In this document: in pieces, positions 8,082-16,595 of the stretch
How the letters are laid out: each line of letters starts with the position of its first letter
Position numbering within the stretch: the first letter of the stretch is position 1
Program-made: the position numbers and the translations under genes
The notes under the pieces: generated by a model
Seen by the model: the letters and a program-made list of their open reading frames with translations, nothing else
The model's database searches: none
What the model was told of the DNA's origin: nothing
Assembly: GCA_003838065.1 (NCBI GenBank)
Contig: QZAC01000125.1
Coordinates: 1-29,708, forward strand
DNA: 29,708 nt
From: Methanocalculus sp. MSAO_Arc2
GTDB lineage: Archaea > Halobacteriota > Methanomicrobia > Methanomicrobiales > Methanocorpusculaceae
Direction: 5' to 3'

Positions 8082-8909
8082 ATGGCATTAACACGCAGAA
8101 TCATCCCCTGCCTTGACTTAAAAGATGGGAGAGTCGTGAAAGGGACACATTTTGAGGATCTAAGGGATGCAGGGGACCCGGTCGAACTTGCTGCACGATA
8201 CAATGCACAGGGAGCAGACGAGGTCGTCTTCCTTGATATTACCGCATCAAAGGAGAAGAGAAAGACGATCATTGATCTCATCTCACGGGCAGCAGATCAG
8301 CTCTTCCTTCCCCTGACCGTTGGTGGCGGGATTGGAACAATAGAGGATATTACTGCTATTCTCCGTGCGGGCGCCGATAAAGTTTCGATAAATACAGCCG
8401 CTGTCTTAAACCCGGCAATCATATCTGAGGGTGCCTCGGCTTTTGGGACACAATGCATTGTGTGTGCAATAGATGTCAGGAGAAACTATCAGGACAGGGA
8501 AGGCACCACCCAAATCCGATTGCCAGATGGTTCCACGTGCTGGTATGAAGTGGTAACCCATGGCGGGAGCAGGCCGACTGGAATCGACGCGGTTCGATGG
8601 GCACAAAAAGCACAGGAGCTGGGTGCAGGAGAAATCCTGCTCACTTCAATGGAAACAGATGGAACAAAAGACGGGTTTGATATTCCGATCACACAGGCTA
8701 TCGCTTCTGCAACCACCATCCCGGTCATCGCATCCGGGGGAGTAGGGACGCTTGAACACTTTTATGAGGGTTTTGTTGATGGAAAAGCCGATGCCTGCCT
8801 TGCTGCATCTGTCTTTCATTTCGGTGAGTACACCATAAGGGATGTAAAAGAATATCTTGCCGGCCGGGGAGTCCCGGTGCGGCTCCAGTCGTTTAGAGAA
8901 ACGTCCTGA
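8082..8909 (+). CDS. hisF: Imidazole glycerol phosphate synthase subunit HisF (cyclase)
   Basis: The 275-aa TIM-barrel protein begins with RRIIPCLDLKDGRVVKG, where Asp12 is the conserved catalytic acid/base. It carries the phosphate-binding VGGGI and ASGGVG loops in the two half-barrels and the second catalytic aspartate in VCAIDVRRN. With HisH it turns PRFAR and ammonia into imidazole glycerol phosphate and AICAR in histidine synthesis. No other his gene is in the window. No ribosome-binding site precedes the ATG; TTGATAATG about 27 nt upstream could be a TATA box for a leaderless transcript. Its 3' end overlaps the convergent pheT stop by 17 bp. Confidence 0.95.
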   Translation: MALTRRIIPCLDLKDGRVVKGTHFEDLRDAGDPVELAARYNAQGADEVVFLDITASKEKRKTIIDLISRAADQLFLPLTVGGGIGTIEDITAILRAGADKVSINTAAVLNPAIISEGASAFGTQCIVCAIDVRRNYQDREGTTQIRLPDGSTCWYEVVTHGGSRPTGIDAVRWAQKAQELGAGEILLTSMETDGTKDGFDIPITQAIASATTIPVIASGGVGTLEHFYEGFVDGKADACLAASVFHFGEYTIRDVKEYLAGRGVPVRLQSFRETS

Positions 8910-10506
8910 GATCTATTTCAAACCCGATGACCGGGTGTTCAAGGTCGAAGGCAAGGATGACCTCGGGATGCATCTCCCCAAACCACCCTATTGTTTCTGA
9001 TCCAAGCATGATTGCACCCTGCCTGCCTGAAAGAAACGCCGGATCTTCGGATTCTAGTAATGTGGTCTCTGCACCGCATTCGCGAAGGAAAGCATCCACT
9101 GTTGCATAGATCTCAGAAAAGTCGGCTCCCGGATGGATTGCAGCTCCCGCAATCCTCTGGCACGTGACTGTACAATCGTTCACCTCACCAACAGAAAAGA
9201 TCCGTTGCGGTAGTTCCCTGTGTTTATTCAGCTGGAGAATCTCAAGAAGTGCCGGAAGAAGATCGGTTCTGAGCATGGTGTTCTCAACTGAAATGGGATG
9301 GAGCACCCTGAGTGCGCGATCTGATCGTCTCCATCGCATTTTGTCATAGCTGACCCGCTCATTTGTCAGGGTAAACGGCATCATCTCGGTATACCCAAGT
9401 CCAATAGCCACCCGTGACACAATGGCGGCCATTCTGGAGGCAGGATCTTCTGTACCAATGGTAAAGATCGGGGGCAGCGTTGCATCAAATGTATTGAAGC
9501 CATAGGCGATAGCCACATCCTCAAAGATATCCCAGTCATGCATAATATCAGCCCGGTAACAGGGGACATATACTCTGATGCGGGAGCCTTCCAGGACTTC
9601 GGCACCAAACCTCATCTTTTCAAGGAGCCCCACCATTGACTCAGGTGATATGGGAGCACCAAGGAGCCGTGCACAAACCTGTGAATCGATAACCCGGGAA
9701 CCGGGTGCAAGGGATGGAGTTCTGAACCCGTCTATTGTGACCGACTCAATTGTACCGCCTGCCTCGGCAAAGGCGGAACAGATAATGGCAACAGTGTTCT
9801 CTACAGCTCTCCGGTCTGTTCCGGTGACGTCAAGGAGAAGATCGGTTGTTTCTGATGTGACGCGCGTCAGCTCTCCATTGATGATGGGAGGAAAGGAAAG
9901 GACCTGATCGTGCGCATCCACGATCAATGGGAACCGGTCAAAATGCGAGACGATATCTGCATATGCCCTCCCTTTCGGGTGCTCGGTGAGGATCTCCTCC
10001 ATTGTCATAGAACGGGTATAGTCAAGTGGCACAAACTCCCGGTCCCGTGGCGATGCAATATACCGAAATGGGGGAGTGAGTGCTGAGAGGTCATGCACCC
10101 CGATTGCAACCTTGGATCGTCCGCGTCCGATTGCCCAATGAAGTGCCTCCTGGAGTGCCATCAATGACTCAATTGATGGATCATCAAACCGGAGATTCCG
10201 AATCACCGCAGATCCGAGAACCGGGCGGATATCGGCAAGACCGGGATCAACTGAGAAGGAGATGTCAGATTCATGCACGTTATATTCAGGAAGACCGGTC
10301 TCGATCCCAAGGAAACCACGCATCGCCCGTGCAACTCCTTCAACCGAGTAGAGATCGGTTCTGTCCGGGAAGAACTCGACATCCGCATGATCATCTTCGA
10401 TGCGTTCGATATCAGATCCGATCATCGGGAGGGCTGCAAGTATCGTGTCTTTATCAGTGTGGCAGAGCCTTTCAAGATATTCATAATGCAATGTAATGAT
10501 CGCCAT
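8893..10506 (-). CDS. pheT: Phenylalanyl-tRNA synthetase beta subunit
   Basis: The 537-aa protein is of the compact archaeal PheT type (bacterial PheT is about 800 aa, with extra N-terminal OB and C-terminal anticodon domains). The N-terminal half has the B3/B4 region with the block KVAIGVHDL and the peripheral segment RDREFVPLD, followed by the B5 DNA-binding-like domain and a catalytically inactive class II core (LGYTEMMPFTLTN). It pairs with PheS to make the alpha2beta2 enzyme that charges tRNA-Phe and edits mischarged tyrosine. It starts 4 nt after the pheS stop, with AGGAGG about 10 nt before the ATG. Confidence 0.95.
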   Translation of the reverse strand: MAIITLHYEYLERLCHTDKDTILAALPMIGSDIERIEDDHADVEFFPDRTDLYSVEGVARAMRGFLGIETGLPEYNVHESDISFSVDPGLADIRPVLGSAVIRNLRFDDPSIESLMALQEALHWAIGRGRSKVAIGVHDLSALTPPFRYIASPRDREFVPLDYTRSMTMEEILTEHPKGRAYADIVSHFDRFPLIVDAHDQVLSFPPIINGELTRVTSETTDLLLDVTGTDRRAVENTVAIICSAFAEAGGTIESVTIDGFRTPSLAPGSRVIDSQVCARLLGAPISPESMVGLLEKMRFGAEVLEGSRIRVYVPCYRADIMHDWDIFEDVAIAYGFNTFDATLPPIFTIGTEDPASRMAAIVSRVAIGLGYTEMMPFTLTNERVSYDKMRWRRSDRALRVLHPISVENTMLRTDLLPALLEILQLNKHRELPQRIFSVGEVNDCTVTCQRIAGAAIHPGADFSEIYATVDAFLRECGAETTLLESEDPAFLSGRQGAIMLGSETIGWFGEMHPEVILAFDLEHPVIGFEIDLRTFL

Positions 10507-10510
10507 GCTA

Positions 10511-11950
10511 CTATACCCTCCTGTACGACGGATAGTTCCGTATCCAGTCTATATCGCTTTTGTATAGCTGCCGCAGATCCGAAAGCCCGAGCCTGAGCAT
10601 AGCGACCCGGGATATCCCAAGGCCCCAGGCAAGGACAGGATGGTTGATGCCAAACGGCATTGTCACCTCTTCACGGAAGATGCCGGCACCCCCAAGCTCC
10701 ATCCAGCCATGGCCATCAACCCAGACTTCAGGCTCGACAGAAGGCTCTGTATACGGGAAGTATGCAGGACGGAATCTCACGTCCGAGAACCCCATCCTGA
10801 GGTAAAATTCCTTTAAAAATCCAAGGAGATGGCTGAATGTGACACCCTCATCCATCACGATCCCTTCAAGCTGTTCAAACTCGGCAAGATGGGTCGGGTC
10901 AATCGACTCGCGCCGGTAGACCCGTGAAAGTGAGAATGCCTTTACAGGGGGTTCCGGGTGGGCTGCGAGGTGCTGGATTGAAAGGGCGGTTGAGTGGGTC
11001 CTGAGAACGGATGCTTCAGCCTTTGTTTTGTCCCAGGAACCTCCCCATCCGGTGGATGAAGTATCCCCTCCATGTTCGTGCATATCACGGATCTTCTCCC
11101 ATCCATCGGGGAGTGGGGACGTGATGCCAAGGTAGAAGGTGTCCTGCATCTCCCGTGCCGGATGATCCTGGGGCTGAAAGAGCGCATCAAAATTCCAGAA
11201 TGCACTCTGGACGATATCCCCTGAAAACTCTGTAAAGCCCATCTCAAGCAGGAGATCCCGCACATCATTGAGGATGTGCCGGTACGGATGCATTTTCCCT
11301 GGATATATCCTGCGTGGCGGAGTGATTAGACTATAGCGCCTGAGTAATTCATTCTGCCACGAACCGGTCAATATCTGCTCGCGGGTCAGCGTTCCTATCT
11401 CGGATCTGAGATCAATTCCTTCTTCAAGAAGTCTTCTTCCCTCAGGGGTAATTTCGATGATCCACCGGACTTCTTCATGAATTGTAACCAGCCCACGGGA
11501 TTTCAGTTCCCCGATATCCTTGATATCCTGTGCACCACGTGCAATCTCTGCAAGCGCGATCTCGTCTGTGGTCCTGTGAATGGCATCTGCTTTCTTTGCG
11601 ATGCCGCCTGAAACTGAGATCCAGCCGTTCTTTCGCATCCACCCGATTGCCACCTTCGCAAGCGGATGACGGGAGAGTTCTGACATGGGAACGTCCCCAT
11701 CGACTGAATCAATGACCTGGCGTTCGGGAAGGCCCTGCTCTGCATACAAGCGTCCTTCATCGGTCAGGTGATACTCGGGATGAACCTCACGCCTGACCTC
11801 CACAAGCCCTCTGCCTGCGGCAAGGTGGGCCCACTGCACCACAGCGCCGGCATCGGTTGCAAGTGCATCAGCCAGCGTTTCTGCATCCGCAGACCCAAAG
11901 TCCCCAAGAACCTTCAGAAGGCGTTTTTCATTTGCAGTCAATTCCAGCAC
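10511..11950 (-). CDS. pheS: Phenylalanyl-tRNA synthetase alpha subunit
   Basis: The 479-aa catalytic subunit opens with archaeal winged-helix repeats (about residues 1-190, e.g. YHLTDEGRLYAEQG and ITPEGRRLLEEG) and continues with the class II core. The core has the motif-2-like region ending AFSLSRVYRRE, the phenylalanine pocket near PSVEPEVWV and motif 3 GLGISRVAMLRLG. It forms phenylalanyl-adenylate and transfers it to tRNA-Phe together with PheT. The start is GTG, directly abutting the TAG stop of trpS with no gap, so translation is likely coupled. I find no ATG nearby that preserves the N-terminal helix. Confidence 0.95.
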   Translation of the reverse strand: MLELTANEKRLLKVLGDFGSADAETLADALATDAGAVVQWAHLAAGRGLVEVRREVHPEYHLTDEGRLYAEQGLPERQVIDSVDGDVPMSELSRHPLAKVAIGWMRKNGWISVSGGIAKKADAIHRTTDEIALAEIARGAQDIKDIGELKSRGLVTIHEEVRWIIEITPEGRRLLEEGIDLRSEIGTLTREQILTGSWQNELLRRYSLITPPRRIYPGKMHPYRHILNDVRDLLLEMGFTEFSGDIVQSAFWNFDALFQPQDHPAREMQDTFYLGITSPLPDGWEKIRDMHEHGGDTSSTGWGGSWDKTKAEASVLRTHSTALSIQHLAAHPEPPVKAFSLSRVYRRESIDPTHLAEFEQLEGIVMDEGVTFSHLLGFLKEFYLRMGFSDVRFRPAYFPYTEPSVEPEVWVDGHGWMELGGAGIFREEVTMPFGINHPVLAWGLGISRVAMLRLGLSDLRQLYKSDIDWIRNYPSYRRV

Positions 11951-13204
11951 CTATACCACCACCTTATGGGATACGGCTGCTCTTTGCTCCCTGAAATCAG
12001 AGAGGAACTCTTTGACACGCTCAAATGTTTCCTTCTTGCATGCACCGCAGAGGAGGGATCCGGAAAGGCAGGCGGATCTGATCTCCTGGAGCTCTCCATC
12101 ATCCTCGATCATGTGAAAGAGGTTCAGGAGATACACCGGACACCTGTCAGGTTCGCCCCCGAGACGTACCTGCTCCTCTTTTGTCATCCTGCCCCCGGTA
12201 AGAGCTGCCATCACCTTTCTTTTGACCTCTGGAAGAGGATCGTCAAACCAGAAAAGGCTGTCTTCAATACTGCTTGACATCTTGCCTCCCTGGAGCCCTT
12301 CCATGAAGGTATGATAGGTGGATGACGGGGTGATGAACCCATACCCTCCCAGAGACACCTCAATCAACCTGACCTTTTCAGATACATTTAGACAATCTGC
12401 CCCGGGTATGTCAACATGCCCCTCGTACCGTTTCGAACCCGGAAATGCCTCTGCAACCGCATCCATCGCATGAACCGGCGCGTTCTTTGACCGTACACTG
12501 ATGATGTCACCCCGGTCAAGCACGGTAAACCACCGCATTTTATGCGCAACGTCACGGGTGAGCCGGATATGCGGATCCTGATCGATTCCGACCGGAACAA
12601 CAGTTGGTGCGGGACCGCTGTCTACCTGGGGGTAGAGGATATCGGCTACCTGGGTGGCGACAGAATCGGCATGTGCAAGTGAGGTTTCCGGGGAGAATCC
12701 ATAGATCGAAGAGAGATCTGCGAAGTTTATCCTGATGGCGGCTTCAAAAGCCAGATCTTTTATCCGGTCATTTCTGCTCTGGAAGTACGTTGTTCCGGAA
12801 AAGCCGAGTGCATAGAGACATTCAAGGTATTCCCGGCCATATTTTCTGCAGGCATCCCATGAAAGCCCGCGTACCGCATGTGCCTCGCGATCAGCGATGG
12901 CAACATAGCCAGAGCCGCCCTGTTCGACATGCCAGACGACCTCGCGCATTACCATCAAATGACCCAGATGAGGATGGCCCGACGGCATAAACCCGGTCAT
13001 CACATTGAACCTGGACCTGGAATTGATTGCATCCACAATTGATCCATAATCCCGATGACCAACAACAATCTTCCTGCGAAAAAATGCCGGGAGATCAACA
13101 AGCGTATCTGTCACCTTCTCAACAGGTGCTATCCCAAACTCTGCGAAGAGGCGCCCAACATCGACGCTCTCTGTATTTGACCATGGATTAATCCCGGATT
13201 CCAT
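11951..13204 (-). CDS. trpS: Tryptophanyl-tRNA synthetase
   Basis: A class I synthetase of the archaeal/eukaryotic long type, about 417 aa. The ATP-binding HIGH motif is HPHLGH (in TGFMPSGHPHLGHL) and the KMSKS motif is KMSSS. The tryptophan-pocket and dimer helices follow the family order, with the VPVGIDQDPHIRLTRD block intact. I start it at the ATG at 13204, because a GAGAG ribosome-binding site lies about 9 nt upstream; a TTG three codons earlier (13213) would have the site touching it. It follows endA by 12 nt and runs straight into pheS, so two aromatic synthetases share one operon. Confidence 0.93.
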   Translation of the reverse strand: MESGINPWSNTESVDVGRLFAEFGIAPVEKVTDTLVDLPAFFRRKIVVGHRDYGSIVDAINSRSRFNVMTGFMPSGHPHLGHLMVMREVVWHVEQGGSGYVAIADREAHAVRGLSWDACRKYGREYLECLYALGFSGTTYFQSRNDRIKDLAFEAAIRINFADLSSIYGFSPETSLAHADSVATQVADILYPQVDSGPAPTVVPVGIDQDPHIRLTRDVAHKMRWFTVLDRGDIISVRSKNAPVHAMDAVAEAFPGSKRYEGHVDIPGADCLNVSEKVRLIEVSLGGYGFITPSSTYHTFMEGLQGGKMSSSIEDSLFWFDDPLPEVKRKVMAALTGGRMTKEEQVRLGGEPDRCPVYLLNLFHMIEDDGELQEIRSACLSGSLLCGACKKETFERVKEFLSDFREQRAAVSHKVVV

Positions 13205-13216
13205 AAAGGGCAACTC

Positions 13217-14218
13217 TCATAATTTTATCCGTGCAAATTCTATGTACACGATCTCTTCATCTTGTATACAGGCAAACAACATCTTCTTTTTCACGCTGTG
13301 CGCCATCCGGACAGACCGGGATATGGTAGAAATCGGCATTTCAGCATATTCGGGGATTGCATGCACAAGCATCTCCGAGTGACGGTCGCTTGTTGTATAG
13401 ACCCTGAAATGGTGGCCGAATTTGTAGCCGGTCCTGGGAGTATAGCCCAGCGTCCTGAGTGCGGAATAGACGGTGAGTTTTTCTGGAAGTTCACAGTCCA
13501 TGGCGCAGGCAGATTTGAAATACCCATCTCTATCCATTGGGTTTTTGGAAAACAAAAGTACCCCTTCATCCAGAAGGAAGAGCACTTCAGGAGGAGAGAG
13601 GAGGAGGCGGTTCTGGTCGAGACGTGTGCCAAACCACCGTGTTTCAAGGAGCCGGGCTCCCTCTCCGGTTACCATGGCAGACATACCAACCAGCTCTGCG
13701 ATCACACCCTGCGAAAGAGATGGAGCTTCATGTTCTTGTGGCCTGTGGAACCTGATGTCATAGTAGGTCAGCTCTTCTTCATCATCAACAACTGCGAGGA
13801 TGAAATTCTTCCTCATATGCTCTGCAGTTTCCACCTCGCTGATGAGCGAGGTAAAGACGATCAGATCACGCTCAGAGAGCACTCTGACAAGGTATTGTGT
13901 CTTGCCCTTCCCTGGTTTCTGGCCACGACGGAAGACACGGAAATCATGGGGGCCGGCCTGGACGGCATATCCCCGTTCACGAATATCCCGGTATACGATG
14001 AATGACCTGAGAAAATGTGCCTCACCTGCCATATGCTTGAGGAGAGAATCGAACGTAAAATTCTCAGGAGTAATTTTGCCTTTCTGGATAAGGTATAATG
14101 CCTCCTCCGGGGAAAGGATAAGCCCCTCCTGTACGGGACGTCCATACCCGCTCTGCTCATAGAGAATGAGACCGTCTGATCCGGTATACACAAACGATCC
14201 ATCAAACGTTGCTTTCAC
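13217..14218 (-). CDS. endA: tRNA-splicing endonuclease, two-repeat homodimer type
   Basis: The 333-aa protein has a duplicated EndA architecture (about twice the 180-aa Methanocaldococcus type), as found in alpha2 enzymes of Archaeoglobus and many Euryarchaeota. The first half carries a decayed copy (GPHDFRVFRRGQ, residues 89-100). The second half carries the active one: GYKFGHHFRVY with Tyr274, His280 and Lys310/311 in SVKKKMLFA as the RNase triad. It cuts introns from pre-tRNA at the bulge-helix-bulge motif. The start is GTG; a TATA box about 29 nt upstream (14243-14251) supports it with a leaderless transcript. It is first in the endA-trpS-pheS-pheT operon. Confidence 0.93.
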   Translation of the reverse strand: MKATFDGSFVYTGSDGLILYEQSGYGRPVQEGLILSPEEALYLIQKGKITPENFTFDSLLKHMAGEAHFLRSFIVYRDIRERGYAVQAGPHDFRVFRRGQKPGKGKTQYLVRVLSERDLIVFTSLISEVETAEHMRKNFILAVVDDEEELTYYDIRFHRPQEHEAPSLSQGVIAELVGMSAMVTGEGARLLETRWFGTRLDQNRLLLSPPEVLFLLDEGVLLFSKNPMDRDGYFKSACAMDCELPEKLTVYSALRTLGYTPRTGYKFGHHFRVYTTSDRHSEMLVHAIPEYAEMPISTISRSVRMAHSVKKKMLFACIQDEEIVYIEFARIKL

Positions 14219-14242
14219 TGCTGTAGCTATTGGATCTGATCA

Positions 14243-14251
14243 GAGATAAAA
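14243..14251 (-). promoter_or_regulatory. TATA box for the endA-trpS-pheS-pheT operon
   Basis: On the minus strand the sequence is TTTTTATCT, centred about 29 nt before the endA GTG. There is no Shine-Dalgarno sequence between it and the start. Confidence 0.5.
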
Positions 14252-14378
14252 ACACGTGAATGCTTTCGCAACTGAAACAGACTGAATCCGGGGTTTTTTT
14301 GCCCACAAATATTGGAGCTTCAATCATCAATATGGCCAATCATTTCTATTCTGATTCCGGTGCATCATACCCCCCATG

Positions 14379-14404
14379 CAGGCAGAGCGCCTTCTGCCTG
14401 TTTT
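14379..14404 (+). terminator. Terminator-like hairpin in the leader of the secreted-protein gene
   Basis: CAGGCAGA and TCTGCCTG form a perfect 8-bp stem around a 6-nt loop (14387-14392), followed at once by TTTT. No plus-strand gene lies upstream for it to terminate. It sits 53 nt before the ATG at 14457, so it could be a leader hairpin or the end of a small RNA. The rest of the 14219-14456 gap holds the endA promoter and otherwise nothing I recognise. Confidence 0.4.
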
Positions 14405-14456
14405 CGTCCAGGCATACGAAAGGTTTTCAGATGGACTGACGATATAATACGACAAT

Positions 14457-15698
14457 ATGCATCGCAGAACGTTTTCCTCTACCAGATGTCAGGTGATTCT
14501 GTGTCTATTCTGCTTCCTTGCTGTCATTGGCACAGCATCAGCAGGGGATATCTTCACCCATCAGGCAGCAAGCCTGACGTATTCAATTGGCAACAATACA
14601 GATATCTTCACAATTGAAGAAGCCCGCGACCGGGGACTTATCATAGGAGGGCATGCAACCGACATTTTAGAAGATCAGCATGCTTTCCTGATGAAAACAG
14701 ACCCGGACGGAAATACGATCTGGATCCAGGCATACCCGGGCAGATGGGTCGCTGCTGTAGCTGAATGTGATGATGGGAATATCTTCTCTGCTTCACTCTC
14801 AGAAATACCAATGTTGGGGAGGGAACCAATGGATGGCTCTGGATACCTTGCAATGACTGATCAAAAGGGATCGGTTGTATGGCAGGAGGAGATCAGAGAC
14901 AAACTACCCGGTGCGCTCCAGGTAACAGACCACGAGATAGTCCTGGTCGGGTGGGCATATGACTCTGACGATCCGGCGAAAGCAGCCTATGGATACTTTT
15001 CCCGGTACGATTACAGTGGAAATCTCCTCGATACCGTAGCCTATCCTGACGCCCCTGTTTATTCAGTCTATCCTGCTGATGATGGGGGGTTTCTTCTGGT
15101 CGGGAGCATGGATATTCAGGAGAGTGCTGATGGTGATCATGCAGGTTACCTGAGCAAAGTTGACCGGCATGGAAAGTTAGAATGGACGAGCATCATACCC
15201 GGCCGCCCACTCTATGCCATCACTGAAACAGCAGATGGATACCTGATGGTGGGTGGGACCGAGCCATATGGATCATCAACAGGACAGGCATGGGCAGTGT
15301 TCGTCTCCGCAGACGCAACTCTCATTCATGAAGAGCCTCTGCCCGGATATGCAGCATATGCGGTAGCCCCCTTTGGAAATGAATTCCTTATAGCAGGGGG
15401 AACAGGACCCTATAACCCTTTTATCGCCACGCTATCACCTGAAGGTACATTGACATCATCAAAACGTTTTCTTGATGATGATGGCAGGTTTCTGGCAGCA
15501 ACCCCTCTCGCAGACGGGCGGGTTGCAGTGGGTGGATGGTCGCGGCAAACCGGTAGTGCAGAGGGCTGGCTGTTGATTCTTGATCCGGTCACAAAACCCA
15601 CTCCCACACCAAAAGAGGCCGCTGGCTTCGGCTTCATCTCTGCAATTATTACGCTTGGTGCAGGAGCTGCAATAGTATGGCAGCGTGCACGAAGATGA
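14457..15698 (+). CDS. Secreted repeat (beta-propeller-like) protein with C-terminal PGF-CTERM-like anchor
   Basis: The 413-aa protein has a Sec signal peptide (residues 1-29, hydrophobic core VILCLFCFLAVIG, cleavage after ASA). Its body consists of repeats of about 50 residues with a pattern such as DGGFLLVGSMD, DGYLMVGGTE, GNEFLIAGGTG and DGRVAVGGWS, as in Kelch/WD-like propellers in many archaeal surface proteins. The C-terminus has a PTPTPKE linker, an AGFGF motif, a membrane segment (about 389-408) and a final RARR, matching the layout of archaeosortase (PGF-CTERM) substrates, although the usual Pro of PGF is Ala. It should be displayed on the cell surface. The ligand is unknown. Its stop lies 3 bp from that of the convergent nfo. 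Confidence 0.82.
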   Translation: MHRRTFSSTRCQVILCLFCFLAVIGTASAGDIFTHQAASLTYSIGNNTDIFTIEEARDRGLIIGGHATDILEDQHAFLMKTDPDGNTIWIQAYPGRWVAAVAECDDGNIFSASLSEIPMLGREPMDGSGYLAMTDQKGSVVWQEEIRDKLPGALQVTDHEIVLVGWAYDSDDPAKAAYGYFSRYDYSGNLLDTVAYPDAPVYSVYPADDGGFLLVGSMDIQESADGDHAGYLSKVDRHGKLEWTSIIPGRPLYAITETADGYLMVGGTEPYGSSTGQAWAVFVSADATLIHEEPLPGYAAYAVAPFGNEFLIAGGTGPYNPFIATLSPEGTLTSSKRFLDDDGRFLAATPLADGRVAVGGWSRQTGSAEGWLLILDPVTKPTPTPKEAAGFGFISAIITLGAGAAIVWQRARR

Positions 15699-15701
15699 GA
15701 T

Positions 15702-16547
15702 TCAGGCCGCAAGTTCGCGGACCTTTGCAATATTGGCGGTATCATCCCGGCGTTCATCCACCGGCGTCTCCATGATAAACGGAAGCGATCGGAGATGTGG
15801 ATGATGGAGGATATAGGCGAACCCCTCGTTCCCTATCTTTCCAAGACCGATATGTTCGTGCCGGTCAAGACCGGACCCACATTCTCCTTTTGCATCATTT
15901 AAATGAATGATGGAGAGAAGATCAAGGCCGACATGATCATGAAATGTATCCATGACTGCTCCGACATCTGCTGCAGTCCTGAGATCATATCCTGCAGCAA
16001 AAGCATGACAGGTATCAAAACAGACCCGAATCCTCGCCTGGTTGTCAATATTGCCGATTATTGATCCAATATCTTCAAATTGCGAACCTACTGAATTCTT
16101 CTCTCCTGCAGTATTTTCAAGTACCAGGAAGACGCCATCCGGTGCATCTTCCAGTGCATCATTGATCGCACGAACCACCCGCTTCTGGCCGAAAGCTATC
16201 CCGGAAGAGCCGTGATGGCCAAGATGGGTTACAAGATATGGAATCTTCAGTGCGGCACACCGAAAAAGTTCTTCCCTGAGGCTCTCAACAGAACGGGCAT
16301 ACATATCCTCCTTCTCTGATGCAAGGTTTGGCAGATATGGCATATGCACAACAGCCGGACCAATTCCGGCATCGGCTACCGCCTCAATAAAGGCAGATGC
16401 CGCAATTTCATCAAGAGGTCGATATTTCCAGCCACGCGGATTTCGCGAAAAGATCTGAAACGTATCACATCTCCGCTCAACCGCACGGTATACGGCACGG
16501 TCAATTGACCCTGCAATCGATACATGGACGCCGATTCGCACCATCAT
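15702..16547 (-). CDS. nfo: Endonuclease IV (AP endonuclease)
   Basis: A 281-aa TIM-barrel Zn enzyme. All the family's metal-ligand blocks are present: VVHMPYLPN, VTHLGHHGSS, VLENTAGEKNSVGS, CFDTCHAFAAGYD, IHLNDAKGECGSGLDRHEHIG and FIMETP. It cleaves the backbone 5' to abasic sites and thus acts after glycosylases such as the OGG1-type enzyme also coded in this window. Two adjacent ATGs (16547 and 16544) could start it. It lies 48 nt after aksF on the same strand and might be read from the upstream operon, but nothing in the gap proves or excludes that. Confidence 0.95.
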   Translation of the reverse strand: MMVRIGVHVSIAGSIDRAVYRAVERRCDTFQIFSRNPRGWKYRPLDEIAASAFIEAVADAGIGPAVVHMPYLPNLASEKEDMYARSVESLREELFRCAALKIPYLVTHLGHHGSSGIAFGQKRVVRAINDALEDAPDGVFLVLENTAGEKNSVGSQFEDIGSIIGNIDNQARIRVCFDTCHAFAAGYDLRTAADVGAVMDTFHDHVGLDLLSIIHLNDAKGECGSGLDRHEHIGLGKIGNEGFAYILHHPHLRSLPFIMETPVDERRDDTANIAKVRELAA

Positions 16548-16595
16548 TCATACCATCCCATCGGAAAACATGTTCAATTGCAGGCAATCTGGGAA

